Below, in pieces: positions 57,504 through 64,000 of a DNA stretch of 64,000 nucleotides. The stretch spans positions 197,611-261,610 of the forward strand of contig NZ_JAAGVC010000006.1 of the NCBI RefSeq assembly GCF_010858045.1, read 5' to 3'. Numbering within the stretch: position 1 is the first letter of the stretch; each line of letters begins with the position of its first letter. The notes under the pieces were generated by a model that was not told where the DNA came from, searched no databases, and saw only the letters and a list, made by a program, of their open reading frames with translations. This stretch comes from Nocardia cyriacigeorgica (GTDB lineage: Bacteria > Actinomycetota > Actinomycetes > Mycobacteriales > Mycobacteriaceae). A program made the translations under genes and the position numbers.

Positions 57504-58860
57504 CCTCGGCCGCCTTCCGCTCGATCCGCAGATTCACGAACACCGACGCGGGCACATGCTTGGCCACCGCCCTGACCTCCGCCCGCACAGTGCGCTCGAC
57601 CGAACCGTGCTCATCGATGTAGTCGGCGCCGCTGGGTTCGAGCGCGATCTCTATCCGAGTGCCCGGATCCGGAAGGCCGCCGTATGCGGAAATGACGAGC
57701 CCGGCGATCGTTTCGTAGTCACCGGCGGGCAGCTCGACGTCGAGCACGCGCTCGACCTCGTCCAGGTGCACATCACCCGCGACGAGCCAGCCATCGGACT
57801 CGGCGACGATGGCGGTATCGGGGCCGATGTCGTGTTCGTCGGCGATCTCACCGACCAGTTCCTCGGCGATGTCCTCGATCGTCACGATGCCGGCGAAACC
57901 ACCGTATTCGTCGACTACCAGCGCCATCTCGTCGCCGGCCGCATCCAGCTGCGCGACGACCTCGGGTAAGGCCAGGGAGCCGGGAACCACGACCGCCTCG
58001 CGCAGGTGCTGAGCGGCGGTCCCCTCGGCGGAGCCGTCGAGCAGGTCGTGCAGGTGGATGATGCCGCGCAGGTCGTCACTCGAGGTCCCGACAACCGGGT
58101 ACCGGGTATGGCCGGTACCCATGCGGGCCAGTACGTCGTCGACCGGGTCGTCGATGTGCACGGTGTCGACACGCGAACGCGGGATCATGGCGTGCTCGGC
58201 ATCGGCGGTCGGGAAGTCCAGGATCCGGTCGAGTAGCGTCGACAATTCGTGCGGCAGTTCGCCGGCGTCCCGCGAGGTGGCGACGATGTGCTCGAGGTCG
58301 CGCGGAGTGGCCGAGTGCTCCACGTCGTGCACCGGTTCGATCCGCAGTGCGCGCAGCAACAGATTCGACGACTGGTCGAACAACCGGATCAGCCAGCCGA
58401 ACAGCTTCAGATAGACCGTGGTGGACATGGCAAGCCGGCGCGCCACCGGTTCGGGCCTGGCGATGGCGAGGTTCTTCGGGAACAGCTCACCGAAGAGCAT
58501 TTGCACAAGTGTGGAGAACGCGATCGCCAGCACCGCGCCGACCGCGATGCCGGCACCCGCGGGCACCCCGGTCCCGCCGAGCAATTCGCCGAGCCCGCGC
58601 CCGATCAACGGTTCGGCGACGTAACCGACGAGCAGGCCGGTGACGGTGATGCCGAGCTGGGCGCCGGAGAGCATGAACGAGGTCCGACGGGTGACGCCGA
58701 GCGCCCGTTCCGCCGATCTGTCACCGGCTTCGGCGCGCGCTTTCAATCGGGACCGATCGACGGCCATGTACGCGAATTCCTGGGCGACGAAGTAGCCGGT
58801 GAGCGCGGTGATGAGCAGGACGACGAGGATGCCGAGCGCGATGCCGGCGACGGTCAGCAT
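57496..58860 (-). CDS. CNNM/CBS/CorC_HlyC membrane protein
   Basis: A 454-residue protein. CNNM domain (about 5-185; GAQLGITVTGLLVGYVAEPLIG, FGELFPKNLAIARPEPVA), CBS domains (about 215-335; ALVVDEYGGFAGIVTIEDIAEELVGEI) and a C-terminal CorC_HlyC transporter-associated domain (about 350-440). Likely an ion (Mg/Co) transport-related protein, first gene of a pair. Start ATG 58860. Confidence 0.92.
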   Translation of the reverse strand: MLTVAGIALGILVVLLITALTGYFVAQEFAYMAVDRSRLKARAEAGDRSAERALGVTRRTSFMLSGAQLGITVTGLLVGYVAEPLIGRGLGELLGGTGVPAGAGIAVGAVLAIAFSTLVQMLFGELFPKNLAIARPEPVARRLAMSTTVYLKLFGWLIRLFDQSSNLLLRALRIEPVHDVEHSATPRDLEHIVATSRDAGELPHELSTLLDRILDFPTADAEHAMIPRSRVDTVHIDDPVDDVLARMGTGHTRYPVVGTSSDDLRGIIHLHDLLDGSAEGTAAQHLREAVVVPGSLALPEVVAQLDAAGDEMALVVDEYGGFAGIVTIEDIAEELVGEIADEHDIGPDTAIVAESDGWLVAGDVHLDEVERVLDVELPAGDYETIAGLVISAYGGLPDPGTRIEIALEPSGADYIDEHGSVERTVRAEVRAVAKHVPASVFVNLRIERKAAEDE

Positions 58861-59126
58861 TGCCGCTGCCCCGGTCTCGGGGGGTCGTCAGGGGGCGGGC
58901 CGGGTTTTCGGCCCTTGCGCGATGCGCGTTTCATGCGTGTCTCTCCGTGGCTGGAACGACATGTGGACAAGGCGCCCGGTCGGTGCCGGGCGGGCCGCCC
59001 GATCGGGTGCCCAACGATATCGGCGGTAGGACGGGAAGCGTATGACCGACGCGTTCGGGTTCGCGGAAATGCTGCGGGCCGCATGGTTTGACACGCTCGG
59101 CGAGCCCACCCCGGCCGCGACGACTT

Positions 59127-59852
59127 TCAGGACCGCACAGATTCCTCGGCGTCCTCGGAAGCGGCAGCGTCGGGTTCGGTGGAATTCCGGCTCGCCAGCA
59201 TTCGCTTGCCCACCTCGATGACGATCGGCAGCACCGACACCGCCACGATCAGCAGGAAGATCAGGTCGATATTGTCGCGGACCACCGCGATCTGGCCGAG
59301 CAGATAACCCAGATAGGTGACGCCCGCACCCCACAGCACGCCGCCGACGACGTTGTAGAGGGCGAAGACCGGATAACGCATGCCGGAGGCACCGGCGACC
59401 ACCGGCGCGAAGGTGCGCACAATGGGCACGAAGCGGGCCAGCACAATGGTGATCGGCCCGTGCTTCTCGAAGAACGCGTGCGACTCGTCGATGTACTTCT
59501 TCTTGAACAGCCGGGCATCGTCGTTCTTGAACAGCGCGGTGCCGCCGCGTGCTCCGATGAGATACCCGACCTGATCACCAGCGATGGCAGCCAGCGGAAT
59601 CAGGATCAGCAACAACCAGATCGGCGCGAACGGCTCGATCTCGGTGGATTTCGAGGCGGCGATGAGTCCGGCCGTGAACAGCAGCGAATCGCCGGGAAGC
59701 AGCGGGAACAGCAGCCCGGATTCGATGAACACGACAGCCAGCAGGCCGACCAGCATCCAGGTACCGAAGGAGTTCAGCAGGTTCACCGGGTCGAGGAATC
59801 CCGGCAGCAGCGCCAGGTGGGTGATCGACTCGGCCGACAGGTAAGTGCTCAT
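59127..59852 (-). CDS. DedA family membrane protein
   Basis: A 241-residue DedA protein. Helices at about 25-60, then FPLLPGDSLLFTAGLIA, GDQVGYLIGARGG, and the family motif FxRFxPxxRTxxPxxAGxxxM (LARFVPIVRTFAPVVAGASGM). DedA proteins are membrane-homeostasis transporters linked to undecaprenyl-phosphate or phospholipid flipping. ATG 59852 gives the typical start; the longer frame to 59909 is unsupported. The C-terminal tail is acidic. Confidence 0.92.
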   Translation of the reverse strand: MSTYLSAESITHLALLPGFLDPVNLLNSFGTWMLVGLLAVVFIESGLLFPLLPGDSLLFTAGLIAASKSTEIEPFAPIWLLLILIPLAAIAGDQVGYLIGARGGTALFKNDDARLFKKKYIDESHAFFEKHGPITIVLARFVPIVRTFAPVVAGASGMRYPVFALYNVVGGVLWGAGVTYLGYLLGQIAVVRDNIDLIFLLIVAVSVLPIVIEVGKRMLASRNSTEPDAAASEDAEESVRS

Positions 59853-59965
59853 CGAGATCCCACAGTAACACGCGCAACTGTATGGTTCGGGTAACTCATG
59901 ACGCTCCACACAGGCCGGGACCCGGCACGCGCTGTATCGTGTGACCGCCGCGCGAAAGGAGGCCC

Positions 59966-60364
59966 ATGCCCGACACTCTGGTCCGCATCGGCGAATTGGC
60001 CGCCCGCGCGGGAGTCAGCAACCGGACCATCGACTACTACACCGGACTCGGCCTGCTCACCCCCGCCGAACGTACCGGGGGCGGCTACCGCCTCTACCAC
60101 CCCCGCGACGTCGACCGCATCCACCTCATCCAGCGCCTGGAGGCCCAGGGCATCCCCCTCGACGAGATCGCGGCGGCTCTTCGAGCCCGGCCCCGCGACA
60201 CCGCCGAAACCCTCGCCCAGCTCGACGGCGACCTCAAGAACCTCCAGACCGCCGCCGAATCCGCCCCCGCCGAAATCCAGGGCCTGCTCAACATCATCGC
60301 CGCGCGCGTGCACTCCCTGGTCTCGGTCGCGATAGAAATCCAGCCCACCCTCCCGCTGCTGTGA
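59966..60364 (+). CDS. MerR family regulator
   Basis: A 132-residue MerR-type protein. HTH VRIGELAARAGVSNRTIDYYTGLGLLTPAERTGGGYRLY (about 6-44) and a C-terminal helix. No metal-binding Cys cluster. Excellent SD GAAAGGAGG before ATG 59966. Divergent from DedA, 113 bases apart. Confidence 0.88.
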   Translation: MPDTLVRIGELAARAGVSNRTIDYYTGLGLLTPAERTGGGYRLYHPRDVDRIHLIQRLEAQGIPLDEIAAALRARPRDTAETLAQLDGDLKNLQTAAESAPAEIQGLLNIIAARVHSLVSVAIEIQPTLPLL

Positions 60365-60403
60365 GCAGCCGACGGCCCGCGCATCGCACGGGCTGTGCGC
60401 CGG

Positions 60404-60694
60404 TCAGAAGACCGGCCGGAAATGCTCGACGGTCGGGAACGGGTCGTAGAAGTGGTGCAGCAGCACCTTCCACCGCTGATAATCCGGCGACTGCCGGAAG
60501 CCGACGGCATGGTCTTCGAGCCGATCCCATTCGACGAGCAGCAGGTAGGTACCGGGCGATTCGATCGACCGCGAGAGCGTGAGCTTGCCGAAGCCCGGCA
60601 TCGCCGCGATGATCTCGCGGGCTTGTGCGAAAGCGGCTTCGAAATCGGCGTCACGACCGGGGAGAACATTCAAGAGAGCGTGTTCGATCACCAT
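60404..60694 (-). CDS. Antibiotic biosynthesis monooxygenase-like (ABM) protein
   Basis: A 96-residue small dimeric alpha/beta-barrel type protein (MVIEHALLNVLPGRDADFEAAFAQAREIIAAMPGFGKLTLSRSIE, then YLLLVEWDRLEDHAVGFRQSPDYQRWKVLLHHFYDPFPTVEHF). Related proteins are monooxygenases or haem-degrading enzymes of the ABM fold. ATG 60694, weak SD. Converges on the MerR gene. Confidence 0.85.
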   Translation of the reverse strand: MVIEHALLNVLPGRDADFEAAFAQAREIIAAMPGFGKLTLSRSIESPGTYLLLVEWDRLEDHAVGFRQSPDYQRWKVLLHHFYDPFPTVEHFRPVF

Positions 60695-60725
60695 GGGGGC
60701 ATCTTCGCAGGCGTGACAGTCGACC

Positions 60726-61301
60726 ATGCAACCGAAGATCCTGACCTCCGACGTGGTGATCACCATGGGTTGCGGCGCCGCCTGCCCGTGCTTCCCCGGC
60801 GTCAGCTGCCGCAATTGGGTGCTCGACAATCCCGCGGGCAAGGACATCGAGGCGGTTCGCCCGATTCGCGACGAGATCCGAGCCCACGCCGAACTACTGA
60901 TCGCCGAACTCCTGCTGGCGCACAACCTGATCGACGGCGCCGAGCCCGCGGCCGCGCGGAGCTCCGGATCCGAGCCACTGCCGTGGGCACCGGTCGATCT
61001 GTGCACGCTCCCGACAGCCGAACAGCCGCTGCGGGAAGCGGAGCTCGAAGCCCTGTTCGCCACCGCGCTGACCTCCATCGAACGCGTCTCCCCACGCACG
61101 CCCGCATGACCCTACGAGGCGGTCGCCGAGAAATCCGCGCGCGAACTCGCCGCCCGCGAGTCAGCCTGCTGCTCATTCTTCACGTTCGAGTTCACCACGG
61201 CCGGAACCGATTCCATCCAGCTGGGTATCGAGGTTCCGTCCGCTCAGTTACCCGTACTCGACGGATTGGTCACCCGAGCCCAGCGGGTGTCGGCGCCCTG
61301 A
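60726..61301 (+). pseudogene. Arsenate reductase C-terminal remnant joined to small Cys-Cys protein
   Basis: The first part (60726-60880) reads VVITMGCGAACPCFPG and VRPIRDEIRAHAELLIAEL, the C-terminal half of thioredoxin-coupled ArsC arsenate reductases; the N-terminal half with the nucleophilic Cys is missing and an in-frame stop at 60714-60716 lies just upstream. It runs on into a separate small family (LPWAPVDLCTLPTAEQPLREAELEALFATALTSIERVSP), whose tail reappears after an in-frame stop at 61107-61109 as ARESACCSFFTFEFTTAG and ends with a stop at 61299-61301. Around 61090 one base is missing in a C-run and the frame is restored by a second change before 61125: in the shifted frame THARMTLRG fits the gap. 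The unit looks truncated and non-functional, possibly a mobile-derived resistance remnant. The frame changes could also be sequencing errors. Confidence 0.6.
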
Positions 61302-61877
61302 TCGCGCCGTGGACCGGCGCGGTGCACCCCACACCGGATCGGCGCCGACACGAGTGAAGGGCAGGCGCACACACGCCAGCCCTTCACCTACAGCACTCGG
61401 CCTAGAACACGAGGCCCGCGACGAAAAACGAGGATCCGCCCGAGCGGGACCATCACGTCGCCGAGCACGCTACCCACTCCTGGCAGGAGCACCGTTGCCC
61501 CCTATCGGTCGGTTGTCGAACGATCGAGCCGTTGGTGCAGCTCGAACACTGTAGCCCCGCGACTCGGATAGAGCTCCAATGGCCGCATGCGTCGGCGGTT
61601 CCGGCTCGGCAGGAACCCACCCCCTACGGCCCCGCGCCGAGACGCTGCTCGGCGCCGTCGGGAGCTTCCCGCACAGCGGGAATCGTCGGCCGGTGACGCC
61701 GATCCGGCCGTAGCGTGTGCTGCGTCACGCGCACGTCCGCCCGCGGACGGGCAGCGGCCTGGCCGCAACGGGCATAAGAGCAGTTCACGCGGCGGGTTCT
61801 CCGCCGGAGGGTGCCGTCCTGCGGTCCGACGCCGAGCGCGCGTCCACAGCGCTCATACCAGAAGAAGGAGTACACCA
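61302..61877. other. Intergenic stretch before KstD-like gene
   Basis: About 575 bases with no gene I can support. It contains several short open frames without ribosome sites on both strands, and no family similarity was recognised. It may include the KstD promoter and decayed sequence from the adjacent remnant. Confidence 0.5.
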
Positions 61878-63572
61878 TTGCGCACCCGTTCCGCACCCGC
61901 CCCAACGGTTGGTGACACCACCGTCGACCTGCTGGTCGTCGGCGCAGGCACCGGTATGGCCGCCGCCTTGACGGCGAACGAGCTGGGGCTGTCCACCCTC
62001 ATCATCGAGAAGACCGAATATGTGGGCGGTTCGACGGCGCGCTCCGGTGGCGCGTTCTGGCTGCCCGACAACCCGATCCTGCGGCAAGCGGGCGCCGGTG
62101 ATTCGCAGGAACGCGCCGAGACCTACCTGCGTGCCGTGGTCGGTGATTCTGCCCCGGCCGAACGCGGCAAGGCGTTCGTCGACAATTCCGCCGCGACCGT
62201 CGAGATGATGCAGCGTTTGACGCCGATGAAGTTCTTCTGGGCCGAAGGCTATTCGGATTACCATCCGGAACTTCCGGGTGGGTCCGCGATCGGACGCACC
62301 TGCGAATGCCGACCGTTCAACGCGTCGGTGCTCCGCGCCGAACGCCGACGGCTGCGCCCCGGCCTGATGGAAGCTCCCGTGCCGATGCCCACCACCGGCG
62401 CTGACTACAAGTGGATGAACCTGGTGGCGAGGGTGCCCAGCAAGGGCGTTCCCCGCATCCTCAAGCGGCTCGCGCAGGGCGTCGGCGGTCTGGCGCTGCG
62501 CCGCGAGTACATGGCGGGCGGTCAGGCGCTGGCGGCCGGCCTGTTCGCCGGTGTGGTGCGTGCGGGGATCCCGGTCTGGACCGAGACCAGCCTGGTCCGC
62601 CTCATCACCGAGGGTGATCGCGTCACCGGCGCCGTCGTCGCCCACGATGGCCGGGAAGTCACCGTGACCGCCCGTCGTGGTGTGGTGCTCGCCGCCGGCG
62701 GCTTCGACCACGATATGGCGATGCGGCACAAGTACCAGTCCGAGCGGCTCGGCGAGCATGAGAGCCTCGGCGCCGAAGGAAACACCGGTGATGGGATCCG
62801 GGTCGCCCAGGAGACCGGCGCGACGACCGGGTTGATGGATCAGGCCTGGTGGTTCCCGGCGGTGGCGGCGCTGCCGGGCGGAGCACCGACGGTGATGCTG
62901 GCCGAGCGTTCGCTGCCCGGCTCGTTCATCGTCGACCAGACGGGGCGCCGGTTCATCAACGAGTCCATCGATTACATGTCGTACGGGCAGCGCATCCTCG
63001 AGCGTGAGCGTGCGGGCGATCCTGTGGAGTCCGCGTGGATCGTGTTCGATCAGAAGTACCGCAACAGCTACATCTTCGCGGCCGGGTTGTTTCCGCGCCA
63101 GCCGCTGCCGCAGTCGTGGTACGAGGCCGGAATCGCCCACAAGGCCGACGACCCGGCCGAGCTCGCCCGCAAGATCGGCGTACCGGAGCACACGTTCGCC
63201 GAGACGTTCCGCCGTTTCAATGAGGACGCGATGACCGGCACCGACAGCGAGTTCCAGCGTGGGCAAAGCGCATACGACCGCTACTACGGTGATCCCACCA
63301 TCCAGCCGAATCCGAATTTGCGGCCGCTGACCAGCGGACCGTTCTACGCGGTGAAGACGACCTTGAGCGATCTCGGCACCTGCGGCGGGGTTCTCGCCGA
63401 CGAACGCGCGCGCGTGCTGCGTGAGGACGGCTCCGCCATCGAGGGCCTGTACGCCATCGGCAACACCGCCGCCAATGTCTTCGGCCGCACCTACCCGGGA
63501 GCGGGCGCGACGATCGGCCAGGGACTCGTATTCGGTTACATCGCAGCACGAGACGCGGCCGGCCAGTCGTAG
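61878..63572 (+). CDS. KstD-like FAD-dependent dehydrogenase
   Basis: A 564-residue flavoprotein, the usual length of 3-ketosteroid-Delta1-dehydrogenases. FAD motif GAGTGM at 22-27, VGGSTARSGGAFWLP, later FDHDMAMRHKY, INESIDYMSYGQ, and the C-terminal GPFYAVKTTLSDLGTCGGVLADE, with NTAANVFGRTYPGAGATIGQGLVFGY matching the KstD fold. It should introduce a double bond next to a ketone, in steroid or related rings, but the exact substrate is uncertain. TTG 61878 was chosen as start because AAGGAG lies seven bases before it; the open frame extends 97 codons upstream without support. Confidence 0.88.
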   Translation: MRTRSAPAPTVGDTTVDLLVVGAGTGMAAALTANELGLSTLIIEKTEYVGGSTARSGGAFWLPDNPILRQAGAGDSQERAETYLRAVVGDSAPAERGKAFVDNSAATVEMMQRLTPMKFFWAEGYSDYHPELPGGSAIGRTCECRPFNASVLRAERRRLRPGLMEAPVPMPTTGADYKWMNLVARVPSKGVPRILKRLAQGVGGLALRREYMAGGQALAAGLFAGVVRAGIPVWTETSLVRLITEGDRVTGAVVAHDGREVTVTARRGVVLAAGGFDHDMAMRHKYQSERLGEHESLGAEGNTGDGIRVAQETGATTGLMDQAWWFPAVAALPGGAPTVMLAERSLPGSFIVDQTGRRFINESIDYMSYGQRILERERAGDPVESAWIVFDQKYRNSYIFAAGLFPRQPLPQSWYEAGIAHKADDPAELARKIGVPEHTFAETFRRFNEDAMTGTDSEFQRGQSAYDRYYGDPTIQPNPNLRPLTSGPFYAVKTTLSDLGTCGGVLADERARVLREDGSAIEGLYAIGNTAANVFGRTYPGAGATIGQGLVFGYIAARDAAGQS

Positions 63573-63597
63573 CAGCGCCCATCTCGATGTAAAGATA

Positions 63598-63640
63598 TTT
63601 CGCCGCCCGGTCATTACGACCTGGGCGGCGAAATGTTTTT
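63598..63640 (+). terminator. Intrinsic terminator after KstD-like gene
   Basis: An 11-bp stem, TTTCGCCGCCC (63598-63608) with GGGCGGCGAAA (63623-63633), followed by TGTTTTT. It is a classical rho-independent terminator read rightward. Confidence 0.85.
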
Positions 63641-63664
63641 CGGACGCATAAATCCCCAGAAACG

Positions 63665-63698
63665 ACGAAGGCCCCCGACCGTGGTCGGGGGCCTTCGT
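63665..63698 (-). terminator. rRNA operon terminator hairpin
   Basis: Perfect 16-bp stem, 63665-63680 with 63683-63698, and a two-base loop. It lies just beyond the 5S 3' end, in the leftward direction of transcription, and its T-rich side is short. Likely terminator of the rrn operon. Confidence 0.8.
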
Positions 63699-63708
63699 GA
63701 AAGGATGT

Positions 63709-63825
63709 TCCGGCGGTGTCCTACTCTCCCACACCCTGTCGAGTGCAGTACCATCGGCGCAGGTGGCCTTAGCTTCCGGGTTCGGAATGGGACCGGGCGT
63801 TTCCCCACCGCTATAGCCGCCGTAA
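63709..63825 (-). rRNA. rrf: 5S ribosomal RNA
   Basis: A 117-base sequence on the minus strand starting TTACGGCGGC and containing CGGTCCCATTCCGAACCCGG and AAGCTAAGGCC, the conserved 5S core; the 3' end pairs with the 5' end (GCCGCC / GGCGGC type helix). Follows the 23S gene by about 90-95 bases. Confidence 0.95.
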
Positions 63826-63919
63826 CTCTATGAAACTATCCACGCCAGCGCGCCCCCGCACCGGGGCAAGCGAGCATGCGTGTGTTGTTTCAGATACTGC
63901 ACAGTGGACGCGTAGCTTC

Positions 63920-64000
63920 TTTGTTGGTAAGTCCTCGGCCTATTAGTACCAGTCACCTCCACCCGTTACCGGGCTTCCAGTTCTGGCCTATCAACCCCAT
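63920..64000 (-). rRNA. rrl: 23S ribosomal RNA, 3' end only
   Basis: The last ~80 bases of a 23S gene on the minus strand, with GGTAACGGGTGGAGGTGACT and CTAATAGGCCGAGGACTTAC, the conserved 3' tail. The exact 3' end is approximate (63910-63925). The rest of the gene and the 16S lie beyond the right edge. Confidence 0.93.

Noticed and set aside
61309..61768. Short open frames in the gap before the KstD-like gene
   Set aside because: No ribosome sites, biased composition and no recognisable similarity; treated as intergenic.

Overview
The window is very GC-rich and carries a strongly mycolata-type gene set: an antigen 85-like mycolyltransferase, an MMPL lipid exporter beside a reducing type I polyketide synthase, many TetR/SDR/Baeyer-Villiger genes and a 3-ketosteroid dehydrogenase-like flavoprotein. 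Together with the 5S and 23S rRNA sequence at the right edge this points to an actinobacterium of the Nocardia/Rhodococcus/Mycobacterium group, most likely Nocardia. That assignment comes from gene content, not from a database search.

Layout. 1-9.4 kb: the start and most of a reducing type I PKS (minus strand, running off the left edge), a divergent MMPL transporter and a secreted mycolyltransferase-like esterase, plausibly a cell-envelope lipid locus. 9.6-26.4 kb: an island of membrane and stress-type proteins with duplicated families (two DUF7144, two GAP, three SulP, two SHOCT proteins, AI-2E, DUF389, DUF6325), a LAL/MalT-type LuxR regulator and an alkyl sulfatase. 26.6-48.9 kb: catabolic and lipid-modifying genes under several local regulators (two BVMOs, a triple-domain SRPBCC-thiolase-crotonase protein, a tightly overlapping four-gene membrane operon, an oxidoreductase operon, SDRs, ADH/ALDH with a PucR-type regulator). 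48.9-60.7 kb: a diiron/HO-like enzyme, methyltransferase and CDGSH trio, small stress proteins (ChaB, KGG/con-10, DUF6328), a glucose-dehydrogenase-like enzyme, SDRs with a LysR regulator, two CNNM/CBS membrane proteins, DedA and MerR. 60.7-64 kb: a decayed arsenate-reductase-like remnant, a KstD-like flavoprotein, back-to-back terminators, and the 3' end of an rRNA operon (5S and the 23S end) read leftwards.

The main discovery is a 17-bp palindrome, consensus TCACCC-N5-GGGTGA, found seven times and only between 9.6 and 24.2 kb. Each copy lies in front of an island transcription unit, and a -10-like hexamer begins 23-24 nt after each copy. This places the palindrome near -43, the classical position of a LuxR-type activator site. 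The LAL regulator encoded inside the island is the obvious candidate, so the island looks like a single, previously unnamed regulon of membrane proteins. In one case (GAP-SulP) the predicted transcript is leaderless. In another (SulP at 22.4 kb) it begins with a six-codon, cysteine-containing leader ORF.

Other structural points are clear operators for two TetR regulators, a MerR-type dyad before the third SulP gene, many 1-4 nt start/stop overlaps, several convergent gene overlaps, and a pseudogene with two compensating frameshifts. No tRNA, CRISPR array, insertion sequence or phage was recognised.
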